Of a DNA stretch of 64,000 bases, positions 25,974 to 35,610 are shown piece after piece; the first letter of the stretch is position 1; every line of letters starts with the position of its first letter. Below the pieces are notes generated by a model. That model was given only the letters and a program-made list of their open reading frames with translations, had not been told where the DNA came from and searched no databases. The stretch lies in contig NZ_CP159578.1 of assembly GCF_040536835.1 (NCBI RefSeq), positions 62,001-126,000 of the forward strand, in the 5' to 3' direction. Position numbers and translations under genes: made by a program. The stretch is from Salinicola endophyticus (lineage in GTDB: Bacteria > Pseudomonadota > Gammaproteobacteria > Pseudomonadales > Halomonadaceae).

Positions 25974-27545
25974 GTGATAACGTCGATATCCCGGTCGAGA
26001 TGCCTGGCCCCAGTCTTGCTCGCTGGCGTGCTGATGGCTGCCCCGAGTGCCAGTGCGGACTTTTTCGCGAACATCGCTCGTAGCTCGGTCATTGCTCCAG
26101 AAGACGGTGAGACCTGGCGCACCTCGGGGCAGTTACCGCTCACCGCGACACCTGTCGAGCGGCCTGGCACACCATTGCCTGGCGATGATGCCGGCGATGG
26201 GCAGAGCGAACTACCCTCGCTGCCGCAACTGTTCGCACATGCGCTGGAACACGAAGCGTCGCTGACCAGCCAGCGCCTGCGTGCCCAGGCCGAAGGGCTC
26301 GAGGTGCCGCTCGCCTGGGCGCGATTCAAGCCCCAAATCGATGCCAGTCTGTCGCGCAGTTACACCCGAAGCCGCAATATCTACACCGACGGTAATGTGC
26401 AGAGCTGTATCGATGACCCCGAGACAGGGGTGCCCGCCGCTGGTGAGGCGTTCGAGCGGCGCTGCCAAGGGATCGCGACCGATACGGATCGACGGCTATC
26501 GCTGTCGCAGCCGCTCTTCTCGATGGAGCGAGTACGCCAACTGCAAAAGGCCAATCGCCAGCGAGATGCTGCCTGGTTACAAGTCGAGACCCATGAGCGA
26601 GATCTGGCGCTGCAAGTTGCGGAAACCTATCTCGATAGCTTTTATTACGCGCTGCGTGTCGACCTGCTGGAGAGCAAGCGCGAATCGCTCGACCTGCAAG
26701 TCCGGCAAGCCCAGCGAGCTTATGATCTCGGCATCGGTGATCGTATCGACCTGCTGGCGGCACAGGCCGAGTTCGACCGCACGCTGGCCGACATCGCTGC
26801 CGCCCGTGATGACGTCATCGACTCCCTCACCGCGCTGGAGCGCTTGACGGGTATTACGGTAGATTTCGACGGTTTCGTGCTACGTGAACTCCCGGTCGAT
26901 GGCTTCGAGCCGCCAGTGGTACTGGCCAAGTTGAAAGATAGTATCGCCAACAACGCCGATGTAAGGCTGGCCGAAGCGCGCCGGCGCCTGGCCCATGCCG
27001 ATATCGACACTCGCCGGGCCGATTACTACCCCGAGCTGACGCTGGGCCTCTCCTATTCGAAGCGTGACAGCGACGACCCCTATCGTGACAGCGAGGATAA
27101 GCGCGCCACCCTGCAGGCCAGCGTGAACCTCTATCGTGGCGGCTACACCCAAACCCGGGTACGGCAAGGAACACTGCTCGAAAAGGCGGCGATGGCGGAC
27201 GTTGCCAACGCGCAACGTCAAACCTGGGAACAAATACGCCAATATCGACGCAGCATCGGCGCTGATATCAAGCGCCTCCAAGCGCTGGCGCGATCGATCG
27301 ACTCCGGAGAGCTCTATCTCGAAGCGGCTGACAAAGGCGCGGCCCTGGGTCTGCGCGATCTCGTGGACGTACTCGATGCCCGCGCCGATCTTTACACCCA
27401 GCGTATCCAGTATGTCGAGGTCTTCCGCCGATGGTTGCTCGATCGTCTCAAGCTGGAGGCTGCCGTAGGCGATCTCGATACCAACGATATGGTTAATGTC
27501 ATGCGCCAGTTGAATCACATCGTGGCGCGGCCAGCGACTGGATGA
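25974..27545 (+). CDS. TolC-family outer membrane channel of the type I secretion system
   Basis: A 523-residue TolC/PrtF-type protein. Signal peptide of about 28 residues ending SASA, then the two alpha-barrel repeats. Visible landmarks are LSLSQPLFSMERVRQLQKA, VAETYLDSFYYALRVDLLESKRE, AYDLGIGDRIDLLAAQAEFD and, in the second repeat, ADYYPELTLGLSYSKRD. A loop with two cysteines (near 142 and 164) interrupts the first beta region. The start is GTG with GAGGAGG just upstream, 9 bases after the adaptor gene. A strong terminator closes the operon about 110 bp downstream. No substrate gene is seen nearby. Confidence 0.9.
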   Translation: MITSISRSRCLAPVLLAGVLMAAPSASADFFANIARSSVIAPEDGETWRTSGQLPLTATPVERPGTPLPGDDAGDGQSELPSLPQLFAHALEHEASLTSQRLRAQAEGLEVPLAWARFKPQIDASLSRSYTRSRNIYTDGNVQSCIDDPETGVPAAGEAFERRCQGIATDTDRRLSLSQPLFSMERVRQLQKANRQRDAAWLQVETHERDLALQVAETYLDSFYYALRVDLLESKRESLDLQVRQAQRAYDLGIGDRIDLLAAQAEFDRTLADIAAARDDVIDSLTALERLTGITVDFDGFVLRELPVDGFEPPVVLAKLKDSIANNADVRLAEARRRLAHADIDTRRADYYPELTLGLSYSKRDSDDPYRDSEDKRATLQASVNLYRGGYTQTRVRQGTLLEKAAMADVANAQRQTWEQIRQYRRSIGADIKRLQALARSIDSGELYLEAADKGAALGLRDLVDVLDARADLYTQRIQYVEVFRRWLLDRLKLEAAVGDLDTNDMVNVMRQLNHIVARPATG

Positions 27546-27658
27546 GGCATGGCTGTTAGTCGCACGCCGATATCACGGCGGGTTTTGTCGGCGCTCTGTG
27601 TGTCGCTGGTATAGGTCATTGGTCTGGCTTGTAGCTGTGCCTGCGGTAAACTCGAGAG

Positions 27659-27697
27659 CAGCGGCTGTCGGCAATGTGCCGGCAGCCGCTGTGTTTT
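27659..27697 (+). terminator. Rho-independent terminator of the type I secretion operon
   Basis: A 15-bp stem with a single G-U pair (27659-27673 with 27677-27691) and a 3-base loop, followed by TGTTTTG. It separates the secretion operon from ubiH. Confidence 0.85.
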
Positions 27698-27755
27698 GAG
27701 TAGCCGTCGGTCAAGGATAGCGGGCCAACGCAAGCATTCGGAGGGAGACAGCGAC

Positions 27756-28979
27756 ATGCGATCTCACCCTATCAAGGTCGATGTGGCGATCATCGGCGGC
27801 GGCCTGGTCGGCGCCAGCCTGGCCTGCGCGCTGGGCGAGCTGGCCCGCGAGGCGGGGCTGCGCATCGCGATCGTCGAGGCCCAGCCGCTGCCCGCCACGG
27901 ATACGGCGCCGTTGCAGCCCAGCTTCGACGTGCGGGCCAGCGCCATCGCCTACGGCTCGCGGCGCCATTTCGAGCGTCTGGCGTTGTGGTCTGCCGCCGA
28001 GGGCGAGGGCATGGCGGCGCAGGCCACGCCGATCCGCCATATCCATATCAGCGAGCGCGGCCAGTTGGGGGTGACCCGGCTGCACGCCGAGGATGTCGGC
28101 AGCGAGGCGCTGGGCTATGTGATCCCCAATGCCTGGATGGGTCGGGTGCTGCACCGCCGGCTCGCCGAGCTGCCACTCGACTGGCACTGTCCGGCCCGGG
28201 TCGAGGCGCTCGACGCTACCCCCGAAGGCTATCGGCTGACCCTGGACGACGGCCAGAGGCTGGAGGCCGGGCTGACCGTGCTCGCCGACGGTGGCCGCTC
28301 CGGCCTCAAGGAGCGCCTGGGGATCGAGAGCGCGCACCACGCCTACGATCAGAGCGCGCTGATCGCTACCGTCGAGACCAGCCGGGCGCATCAGGGCTGG
28401 GCCTTCGAGCGCTTCAGTAGCGAGGGGCCGATCGCGCTGCTGCCGCTCTCGGGGCGGCGCATGACGCTGGTGTGGACCTTCGAGCAGGGTGCCGAACAGG
28501 CCGCGCTGGCGCTCTCCGACGATGCCTTTCTGAGCCGGCTGCAGTACGCCTTCGGTGATCGCGCCGGGCGCTTTCAGCGGGTCGGCCAGCGTCACGCCTA
28601 TCCGCTGTCGTTGGTCACCGCGCGCGAGACGATCCGCCCCGGCCTGGCGGTGCTCGGCAACGCCGCCCATGCGCTGCACCCGGTGGCGGGGCAGGGCTTC
28701 AACCTGGCTCTGCGTGGGGTGATTGACCTGGCCGCCGAGATCCAACGTGCCCGGGCCGAGGGGCGCTCGCCAGGGGATGCCAGCGTGCTGGCGGCGTTCG
28801 AGGCGCGGCGCAGTGCCGACTATCGCCAGATCGTGCGCTTCAGCGACGGCTTGATCCGGCTGTTCGGTCTGAACTATCCGCTGATGGGGCAGGCGCGTGG
28901 GCTGGGGCTGAGTGGGCTCAACGCCCTGGCGCCGCTCAAGCGAATGGTGGCGAGACGAGCCATGGGGCTCGAGAGATGA
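27756..28979 (+). CDS. ubiH: 2-octaprenyl-6-methoxyphenol hydroxylase (UbiH)
   Basis: A 407-residue FAD monooxygenase of the UbiH/UbiF/VisC/COQ6 family that hydroxylates the ubiquinone ring. The dinucleotide-binding motif is IIGGGLVGASLACAL (about 11-25), with TVLADGGRSGLKERLGI in the middle and GNAAHALHPVAGQGFNLALRG near residue 304. The ATG at 27756 is preceded by GGAGGGAG; the frame is open further upstream only through the terminator. Called UbiH rather than UbiI by sequence and by its position ahead of a second family member. Confidence 0.88.
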   Translation: MRSHPIKVDVAIIGGGLVGASLACALGELAREAGLRIAIVEAQPLPATDTAPLQPSFDVRASAIAYGSRRHFERLALWSAAEGEGMAAQATPIRHIHISERGQLGVTRLHAEDVGSEALGYVIPNAWMGRVLHRRLAELPLDWHCPARVEALDATPEGYRLTLDDGQRLEAGLTVLADGGRSGLKERLGIESAHHAYDQSALIATVETSRAHQGWAFERFSSEGPIALLPLSGRRMTLVWTFEQGAEQAALALSDDAFLSRLQYAFGDRAGRFQRVGQRHAYPLSLVTARETIRPGLAVLGNAAHALHPVAGQGFNLALRGVIDLAAEIQRARAEGRSPGDASVLAAFEARRSADYRQIVRFSDGLIRLFGLNYPLMGQARGLGLSGLNALAPLKRMVARRAMGLER

Positions 28980-29004
28980 CGACGAGCAAGACGGGAGATC
29001 CGAC

Positions 29005-30249
29005 ATGACACAGCCAACCAGCGACGTGCTGATCGTCGGCGGCGGGATGGTCGGCGCCACGCTGGCGCTGCTGCTGGGCGAGGCCGGCTGGCGGGTCGCG
29101 CTGTTCGATGCCGCGCCGCCCGCGGAACGGGCGACGCCGCCGGGCGAGGGCGCACCGGCCCTGCGGGTGAGCGCGCTGACCGCCGCCTCGCAGCGGCTGC
29201 TGGTATCGCTCGGCGTCTGGCCCTGGGTCTCCGCCCGGCGCGTCGCGCCCTATCGCCGCATGCAAGTGTGGGACGGTGAGGGCGGCGGCGAGATCGGCTT
29301 CGATGCCGATGACGTCGGCGTCGAGGCGCTGGGCCATATCGTCGAGAACGATCTGCTGGTCGCCGGGCTCGAGGCGCGGCTCGAGGCGCTGCCCCAGGTC
29401 ACCTGCCTGCGCGGCGTGCGCCTGACCGGCTACACCCGCGAGGCGGGGCAGGCGGTGATCACCCTGGACAGCGGCGAGCAGTGGCGCGCGCCGCTGGTGG
29501 TGGGCGCCGATGGGGCTCACTCGCCGCTGCGGACCCTGGCGGGCATCGCGCTCTCCGCCCGCGATACCGGCCAGGCGGCGGTGGTCACCAGCGTACGCTG
29601 CGAGCATGGCCATGCGGGCACCGCGCGCCAGGTCTTCCTGCCCAGCGGCCCGCTGGCGTTTCTGCCGCTGGTGATCGATGGCGCAGCGCACCACTGTTCG
29701 ATCGTGTGGTCGACCACGCCGGCGGAGGCCCACCGGCTCACCGCACTGGGCGAGCAGGAGAGCGGGCGTGCAGCGCTGGCCGGTGAGCTCGAACGGGCCA
29801 GCGACGGGCGCCTGGGGCGGCTCGAGGTGATCGATGCGGCACCCCACTTTCCCATCGTGCAGCGCCACGCCAGCGACTATGTCGCCGAGGGCCTGGCGCT
29901 GATCGGCGATGCCGCCCACACCCTGCATCCGCTGGCCGGGCAGGGAGTCAATCTGGGGCTGATGGACGCCGCGGTGCTGGCCGAGGAGTGGATACGCGCC
30001 CGCCAGCGCGGGGCTGAGCCCGGCGACCCGCGCATTCTGGCGCGCTATGCGCGGCGCCGGCGCGGCGAGAACGCGGCGATGCTCGCCGCCATGCAGGGTT
30101 TCCAGCGGCTCTTCGGCAGCCGTCAGCCGGCGCTGCGGCTGGCACGCAACTGGGGGCTCTCCGGGGTCGACCGGCTGCCGCTGCTCAAGCGCCTGCTGAT
30201 CCGCCAGGCGCTGGGCGAATATGGCGACGTGCCACAGCGGTGTCGCTAG
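29005..30249 (+). CDS. ubiI: UbiI/VisC-like ubiquinone hydroxylase
   Basis: A 414-residue paralogue of the preceding gene. FAD motif LIVGGGMVGATLALLLGEAGW near the N-terminus; MQVWDGEGGGEIGFDADDVG and LGHIVENDLL are typical of the VisC/UbiI branch; GDAAHTLHPLAGQGVNLGLMD binds the flavin near residue 297. Family members hydroxylate C-5 of the ubiquinone precursor. It follows ubiH by 25 bases and ends before a perfect palindrome. UbiI and UbiF are hard to tell apart by eye, so the exact ring position is inferred. Confidence 0.85.
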   Translation: MTQPTSDVLIVGGGMVGATLALLLGEAGWRVALFDAAPPAERATPPGEGAPALRVSALTAASQRLLVSLGVWPWVSARRVAPYRRMQVWDGEGGGEIGFDADDVGVEALGHIVENDLLVAGLEARLEALPQVTCLRGVRLTGYTREAGQAVITLDSGEQWRAPLVVGADGAHSPLRTLAGIALSARDTGQAAVVTSVRCEHGHAGTARQVFLPSGPLAFLPLVIDGAAHHCSIVWSTTPAEAHRLTALGEQESGRAALAGELERASDGRLGRLEVIDAAPHFPIVQRHASDYVAEGLALIGDAAHTLHPLAGQGVNLGLMDAAVLAEEWIRARQRGAEPGDPRILARYARRRRGENAAMLAAMQGFQRLFGSRQPALRLARNWGLSGVDRLPLLKRLLIRQALGEYGDVPQRCR

Positions 30250-30260
30250 TGTGTGTCATC

Positions 30261-30286
30261 AGACGGCTGCCCATGGGCAGCCGTCT
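30261..30286. terminator. Perfect 26-bp palindrome between ubiI and ctpA (bidirectional terminator candidate)
   Basis: AGACGGCTGCCC is followed immediately by its exact complement GGGCAGCCGTCT across a central AT. It lies between the converging ubiI and ctpA genes and could serve both. The T tract is weak (TTGCTAG) on the plus side. Confidence 0.6.
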
Positions 30287-30323
30287 TGCTAGATAACTCG
30301 TCCAGGGAGCGCCGGCGTGCCGC

Positions 30324-31670
30324 TCAGGGGGTCGCGGGCGTGGCGGCAGGCGCAGCGCTCGGGCGTTTGACCACGTTGAGCGCCTTGAGCAGGTTGAGCG
30401 CTTCGCTCAACTGATAGTCGTTGGCGGCGATAGGCGTCTCCGGGGCGTTGCGCTGCGCACTCGGGCTGGCGTTCTGCAGGTGGCCGCGCAGATCGGACTC
30501 GCGCAGCTGGAAGCCGGGGGTATCGTCGACCTCCAGCCGGCCGCGCACCACACGCACGTCTGGGGTGATACCCTCGGCCTGGATCGAGCGCCCGCTCGGG
30601 GTGTAGTAGCGCGCCGTGGTCAGCTTGAGGCCGTCACCGTTGCCCAGCGGCAGTACCTGCTGCACCGACCCCTTGCCGAAGCTCTGGGTGCCCATCAAGA
30701 CCGCCCGCTGCTGATCCTGCAGCGCACCGGCGACGATCTCCGCCGCCGAGGCGCTGCCGCCGTTGATCAGCACCACCAGCGGCACGTCCGGCGCCAGGGT
30801 GGCAGCGTGGGCGGTGAAGCGCATGTCGTCGTCGACCAGGCGGCCCTTGGTGTAGACGATCAGCCCGCTGGAGAGAAACTGATCGGCGACTTCGGTGGCG
30901 CTGGAGAGTACGCCGCCGGGGTTGTTGCGCAGGTCCAGTACCAGCCCCTTGAGCGGCCCCTTGGCGGTGAGCGCTGCCAGCGCCTCACGCGTCTGGTCGC
31001 CGGTACGGCTCTGGAACTGGCTGATGCGCAGGTAGCCGTAGCCGGGCTCGAGCTCGCGCTGGGTGACGCTCTCCGACTGGATCGACTCACGCTGCAGGTC
31101 TAAGGTGCGCGGCGTCTGCTCGCTGTCGCGCAGGATGGTCAGCTGGATGTGGCTGCCGGGGTCGCCGCGCATCAGGTCGACCGCTTCCTGCAGCGTCAGG
31201 TTCTCGGTGGGCGTGCCGTCGATGGCGACGATACGGTCGCCGGGCTGGATACCCGCCTTGGCCGCCGGGGTGTCGTCGATCGGCGAGATCACCGTGAGCT
31301 GATCGTCGCGCAGCCCGACCTCGATGCCCACGCCGCTGAACTCGCCCTCGGTGGTTTCACGCAGCGCCTCGAAGGCATCGGCATCCAGATACTCCGAGTG
31401 TGGGTCGAGCTGGCTGAGCATGCCGCGCATGGCGTTGCGCAGCAGGGTCTTGTCGTCGACCTCCTCGACGTAGGCGCGCTTGATACGTTCGAAGACCTCG
31501 GCGAAGGTCTGCACGTCCTTGACCGGCAGGTCGTCGTCGGTGGGCTGGCGTGTCGCGGCCGGTTCGGCGGCCAGCGCCGCACCGGGAATGGCCAGGGCCA
31601 GGCTCAGGGCGCAGGCGGCGGGGGCGAGCCACCGGCGACGAGCCAGGGCATTCGGGCGGGTGGATGTCAT
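30324..31670 (-). CDS. ctpA: S41 family C-terminal processing protease
   Basis: A 448-residue periplasmic tail-specific protease. Signal peptide (MTSTRPNALARRRWLAPAAC, cleavage near AALA). Then DDKTLLRNAMRGMLSQLDPHSEYLDADAFEAL, a PDZ domain (about 110-185, GIQPGDRIVAIDGTP) and the catalytic core with Ser in GGSASAAEIVAGAL near residue 320 and Lys in GTQSFGKGSVQQVLPL. Members trim or degrade envelope proteins including peptidoglycan hydrolases. It lies downstream of the envC gene in the same direction, consistent with a role in cell-wall turnover, but it has its own promoter. Confidence 0.92.
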   Translation of the reverse strand: MTSTRPNALARRRWLAPAACALSLALAIPGAALAAEPAATRQPTDDDLPVKDVQTFAEVFERIKRAYVEEVDDKTLLRNAMRGMLSQLDPHSEYLDADAFEALRETTEGEFSGVGIEVGLRDDQLTVISPIDDTPAAKAGIQPGDRIVAIDGTPTENLTLQEAVDLMRGDPGSHIQLTILRDSEQTPRTLDLQRESIQSESVTQRELEPGYGYLRISQFQSRTGDQTREALAALTAKGPLKGLVLDLRNNPGGVLSSATEVADQFLSSGLIVYTKGRLVDDDMRFTAHAATLAPDVPLVVLINGGSASAAEIVAGALQDQQRAVLMGTQSFGKGSVQQVLPLGNGDGLKLTTARYYTPSGRSIQAEGITPDVRVVRGRLEVDDTPGFQLRESDLRGHLQNASPSAQRNAPETPIAANDYQLSEALNLLKALNVVKRPSAAPAATPATP

Positions 31671-31781
31671 GCGGTCTCCGCGACTCGGGCTGGATGAGGG
31701 GCCGCTGGCGCCGACGGGGGCTGCCACCCGGCGCTACGTGGATGCGATTGTCCGGATGATGGAACGGCGTTTTATAACCCC

Positions 31782-31810
31782 AGCATAGCCTCTCCCGGGG
31801 CGGATGTTAA
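31782..31810 (-). promoter_or_regulatory. Sigma-70-type promoter of ctpA
   Basis: On the minus strand, TTAACA (31810-31805), a 17-base spacer and TATGCT (31787-31782). The predicted leader to the ATG at 31670 is about 105 bases. The rest of the gap 31671-31999 shows no gene or repeat that I can support. Confidence 0.6.
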
Positions 31811-31999
31811 CGCGGCGCAAGAGCCCATTTCCAAACCCTCCGACGATGGGCGCCGGGGGCAGGGCAAAGCGAGGGTCCTTTGTCAGGGATGGCAAAGGTA
31901 GCGCCCAGGGAGGGGTTCACAGTGCCCTCGCGGCGCCCTGCCGCCGGATAAGCTCATGTCGTCTAGCGGTCGCGAAAGACGTTCTAGCATGTGAGGGGC

Positions 32000-33148
32000 T
32001 CAGCGCTTGGCCATCCAGCGGTTGGGGTTGATCGGCTCGCCGTTCTGGCGCACCTCGAAGTAGAGCGCGGGGCGGGTCTGGCCGCCGGTGTCGCCCACGG
32101 CACCCACGGTCTGGCCGTTGGAGACCTGCTGGCCGGGGGTGACCGTGAACTGCTGCAGGTGGGCGTAGAGGGTGAGCACGCCATCGCCGTGGTCGAGGAT
32201 CAGCAAGTTGCCGAAGCCGCGCATCCAGTTGGCGAACACCACGCGCCCGGCATGCACCGCCTTGACCGCGCTGCCGGCAGCGGCACCGATCAGCACGCCG
32301 TTGCGATCGACCCCGTCACCGTCGCCATAATTCGAGAGCACGCGCCCCTGTACCGGCCACGGCAGATCGCCGCGGGTCTTGCGGATGGCGGTCGAGGGCG
32401 GCGGCTGCTTGAGCTTGGACAGCTCCTGCTGCATGCGATCGAGCAGCCGCTCGACGTGGGCGCGGTCCTGGTTGAGATCCTCCAGCCGTGACTGCTCGCT
32501 GGCATAGCGCGAGTCGAGCTTGGCGACCAGCGTCTGGCGCTCGCGCAGGCTGGTGGCCAGGCGTTCGCGCTGCTGGTCGAGATCGCGCTGCACCTGATCG
32601 AGACGCTGGCGGCGCTGGTCGATCGCGGCGAGGTTCTGGTCGAGCTGACGGTTGAGATCGCGCAACTTGTCGAGGCGTGCCTGGCGCGCCTGCGAGATCG
32701 CATTGAGATAGTGCTGCAGACGATCGACTTCGGCGGGGTCGTCCTGATTGAGCAGCAGTTTGAGCTGCGGCGTGGTGCCGAGCCGATAGAGCGCATCGAA
32801 CTGCTGCGCCAGGGCCTGGCGCTGGCGGTGGCGTTCGGCGTCCAAGGTCTGGCGCTGGGCGCTGAGTGTGGCCACCTGGTCGTCGAGGTCGTGGCGCTCG
32901 TCCTGGAGCGCATCCATGCGCTTGTGGATCGCGCCGATCGCGGTCTCCACTGTCTCGAGCTGGCCCTGGGCGTCGCCGCGCGCCGCCTGGGTCTGCTTGA
33001 GCTTGCCCTGCAGCGCTTCGATGTCGGTGGCCAGGCTATCGAGACGCGCGCGCGCCTCCTGCGGGTTGGCCTGACCCCACACAGGGCCGGCCAGCAGCAG
33101 GCTGCCGGCCAGCACGATCACCCCCAGGCGCAGCCCCCCGCGCGTCAC
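32000..33148 (-). CDS. envC: Murein hydrolase activator EnvC
   Basis: A 382-residue periplasmic protein. Signal peptide ends near GPVWGQA; residues about 27-255 form long coiled coils (rich in Gln, Arg, Leu heptads); residues about 265-382 form a LytM/M23 domain. The LytM active site is degenerate: VDRNGVLIGAAAG replaces the usual zinc-binding HxxxD region, while DHGDGVLTLYAHL and RPALYFEVRQNG are kept. This is the pattern of EnvC, which does not cleave peptidoglycan itself but activates the AmiA/AmiB amidases at the division septum. Next to gpmI, as in many gammaproteobacteria. Confidence 0.9.
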   Translation of the reverse strand: MTRGGLRLGVIVLAGSLLLAGPVWGQANPQEARARLDSLATDIEALQGKLKQTQAARGDAQGQLETVETAIGAIHKRMDALQDERHDLDDQVATLSAQRQTLDAERHRQRQALAQQFDALYRLGTTPQLKLLLNQDDPAEVDRLQHYLNAISQARQARLDKLRDLNRQLDQNLAAIDQRRQRLDQVQRDLDQQRERLATSLRERQTLVAKLDSRYASEQSRLEDLNQDRAHVERLLDRMQQELSKLKQPPPSTAIRKTRGDLPWPVQGRVLSNYGDGDGVDRNGVLIGAAAGSAVKAVHAGRVVFANWMRGFGNLLILDHGDGVLTLYAHLQQFTVTPGQQVSNGQTVGAVGDTGGQTRPALYFEVRQNGEPINPNRWMAKR

Positions 33149-33196
33149 GAGCGCCGGGGTCCTGCGGTGTCACGTTGCACTACCACCATGCCCGCG

Positions 33197-34777
33197 TCAG
33201 GCCCCCTTGATCAGCACGTTGCCGGTCATCTCCTCGGGGACCGGCTGGTGCAGCAGGTGCAACAGCGTCGGCGCGAGGTCGCACAGGCGGCCATCCGCCT
33301 GCAGCGCGGTCGCGTCGTCCTGGCCATCCCGATGCACGTAGACCAGCGGCACCATGAAGGTGGTGTGGGCGGTGTGCGGGTTGCCGGTCTTGGGGTCGGT
33401 CATCAGCTCGGCGTTGCCGTGGTCGGCGGTGACCAGGCACTCGCCGCCGGCCTTCTGGATCGCCTCGACCACCCGGCCGAGACAGACGTCGACCGCTTCC
33501 ACTGCCTTGGTGGCGGCGTCGAGATCGCCGGTGTGGCCGACCATGTCGCCGTTGGCGTAGTTGCAGATGATCAGGTCGTACTTGCCGCTTTCGATCGCGC
33601 CGACCAGGGTGTCGGTCAGCTCATAAGCGCTCATCTCCGGCTTTTCGTCGTAGGTTCTGACGTCCTTGGGCGAGGGGATCAGCTCGCGATCCTCGCCGTC
33701 GAACGGCTCCTCGCGGCCGCCGGAGAAGAAGAAGGTGACATGGGCGTACTTCTCGGTCTCGGCAATGCGCAGCTGCTTGAGCCCGTGGCTGGCGGCGACT
33801 TCGCCCAGGGTGTTGACCAGATCCTTGGGCGGGAAGGCGACCGGCGTGTCGATGTCGTCGGCGTACTGGGTCAGCATCACCAGCCCCTCGCCCGCGAGCT
33901 TCAGCCGCTCGCCGCGGTCGAAGCCGTCGAAATCCGGATTGACGAAGGCGCGGGTCAGCTCGCGTGCGCGATCGGCGCGGAAGTTGAGGAACAGCGCGGC
34001 GTCACCCTCGGCGATGGCGAGCTTGTCACCGTTCGGGCGTACCGCGGTGGCGCTGACGAATTCGTCGGTCTCGCCGCGGTCGTAGGCCGCATCCAGCCCC
34101 GCCTCGGCGCTCTCGGCGATCTGATCGGCCTCGCCGAGGGCCACCAGACGGTAGGCTTGTTCGACCCGGTCCCAGCGGTTGTCGCGGTCCATGGCGTAGT
34201 AGCGGCCCACCAGCGAGGCGACGAAGCCGTTGTCGCCGCCGACCAGCTCGGCGAGCTTGGCGTTGGCGCGCTCGATCGAGGCACCGGCGCTCTTGGGCGC
34301 AGTGTCGCGGCCATCGGTGAAGGCGTGCAGGTAGATACGCTTGGCGCCGCGGGCGGCGGCGAGCTCGGCCACCGCCAGCAGGTGATCTTCGTGGCTGTGT
34401 ACGCCACCCGGCGAGAGCAGCCCCATCAGATGCACCGCGCGGTCATTGGCGATGGCATCGTCGATCGGCGTGGTCAGCGCCGCGATCTCGCCCAGCTCGC
34501 CATCCTCGATCGCCTTGGTGATCCGGGTGAAGTCCTGGTAGACGATGCGCCCGGCGCCGATGTTCATGTGGCCCACTTCGGAGTTGCCCATCTGCCCCTC
34601 GGGCAGACCGACATAGGGGCCATCGGTGTGGATCAGGGTGTTGGGGTAGTCGCGCTTGAGCCGATCCATCACCGGCGTCTCGGCCCTGGCGACCGCATTG
34701 GCGGCGCTATCGTCGTTCTGGCCGTAGCCGTCGAGAATCAAGAGCGCCACGGGGCGCGGCGTGGAAGTCTCTGCCAT
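33197..34777 (-). CDS. gpmI: 2,3-bisphosphoglycerate-independent phosphoglycerate mutase
   Basis: A 526-residue cofactor-independent mutase (3-phosphoglycerate to 2-phosphoglycerate), Mn-dependent and of the alkaline phosphatase superfamily. Metal-site motif LLILDGYG near the N-terminus, phosphoserine nucleophile in [16 protein letters not shown] near 65, and the C-terminal metal motifs [13 protein letters not shown] and VTADHGNAE. The start MAETSTPRP at 34777 is used; the upstream in-frame extension to 34867 is not family-like. Precedes envC in the same direction with a 48-bp gap, so it may be co-transcribed. Confidence 0.95.
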   Translation of the reverse strand: MAETSTPRPVALLILDGYGQNDDSAANAVARAETPVMDRLKRDYPNTLIHTDGPYVGLPEGQMGNSEVGHMNIGAGRIVYQDFTRITKAIEDGELGEIAALTTPIDDAIANDRAVHLMGLLSPGGVHSHEDHLLAVAELAAARGAKRIYLHAFTDGRDTAPKSAGASIERANAKLAELVGGDNGFVASLVGRYYAMDRDNRWDRVEQAYRLVALGEADQIAESAEAGLDAAYDRGETDEFVSATAVRPNGDKLAIAEGDAALFLNFRADRARELTRAFVNPDFDGFDRGERLKLAGEGLVMLTQYADDIDTPVAFPPKDLVNTLGEVAASHGLKQLRIAETEKYAHVTFFFSGGREEPFDGEDRELIPSPKDVRTYDEKPEMSAYELTDTLVGAIESGKYDLIICNYANGDMVGHTGDLDAATKAVEAVDVCLGRVVEAIQKAGGECLVTADHGNAELMTDPKTGNPHTAHTTFMVPLVYVHRDGQDDATALQADGRLCDLAPTLLHLLHQPVPEEMTGNVLIKGA

Positions 34778-35117
34778 GACAAGCCTCGGTAAGATCGGAT
34801 GAACGAAAAACATACAGGGTGACGATACGCAGGGCAGCGCGGCGGGCACGCCCCGGCCTCGCAGCATAGCGCACCCACGGGAGATAGCGCACCCGCGGCA
34901 TCGGCTCGGCCGGCGTGCGCCTCGTCTCGGCTGCCGCCTCGTGTATAATGGCCGGCGCCCGAAAACGGGCCGTGAGTTTCAGCCAGCGTGGTGCTTTTGC
35001 CTGGGTTCAGGTGCCGCGCCAGCGCTTGGCCACGCGCGCCAGGAATCGCGCCGCCGCGTCTTGCGGCCCGGCGCTTCCCGGCCCCAGCATTCCCGCTTTG
35101 AGAGTGTCGGCAGACCC
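34778..35117. promoter_or_regulatory. Divergent gpmI/yibN intergenic region with a TATAAT box
   Basis: A 340-bp gap without a gene. It has a perfect -10 hexamer TATAAT at 34944-34949 reading towards yibN but no convincing -35 box. A short hairpin (CCCGAAAACGGG) follows at the predicted transcription start. A direct repeat AGCGCACCCxCGG occurs twice near 34868-34900. Nothing else is supported. Confidence 0.35.
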
Positions 35118-35540
35118 ATGATCGATCAGTTGTTCGAATTCATTGAAAATCATCCGCTGCTGGTCAGCGCCTTCCTGGTCGTGCTGCTCGCGTGGCTGGC
35201 GTTCGAGGCCAAGCGGGGCAGCGCTTCCGGCGTCTCCACCAGCGAAGCGACCACGCTGATCAACCGCGAAGATGGCGTCGTCATCGATATCCGCGACAGC
35301 GCCGAGTTCAAGGCCGGCCATATCGCCGGCGCCAAGAACGTGCCCCAGGCCCGCCTCAAGGAGCGCCTGGGCCAGTTGGAGAAGCACAAGGACCAGCCCG
35401 TGGTGGTGGTCTGCAAGCATGGCCAGAGCTCGGCGGCTGCGGTCACCGAGCTGAGCCAGGCGGGCTTCTCGCGGGTCTACAAGCTCAAGGGCGGCATGGC
35501 CCAGTGGCAGGCCGACAGCCTGCCGGTGGTCAAGCGCTGA
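35118..35540 (+). CDS. yibN: Membrane-anchored rhodanese-like protein YibN
   Basis: A 140-residue protein with one N-terminal transmembrane helix ([20 protein letters not shown], about 12-31) and a cytosolic rhodanese domain. The presumed active-site Cys is in [13 protein letters not shown] near residue 99. [20 protein letters not shown] and [10 protein letters not shown] are standard rhodanese segments. The position between gpmI and secB is conserved in gammaproteobacteria. Single-domain rhodaneses can move sulfane sulfur; the YibN substrate is not firmly established. Confidence 0.9.
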   Translation: MIDQLFEFIENHPLLVSAFLVVLLAWLAFEAKRGSASGVSTSEATTLINREDGVVIDIRDSAEFKAGHIAGAKNVPQARLKERLGQLEKHKDQPVVVVCKHGQSSAAAVTELSQAGFSRVYKLKGGMAQWQADSLPVVKR

Positions 35541-35610
35541 GCCGACCCGATACGTGCCCGACCGCGGGCTACGCGCCAACCGCTCCGATCTAACCCAAAG
35601 GAAACGCACC

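Noticed and set aside
32711..34792. Very long open frame on the plus strand antisense to gpmI and envC
   Set aside because: It is the complement of genes with clear family motifs, has low-complexity Gly/Val/His-rich composition and no recognisable domain; expected from GC-rich third positions.
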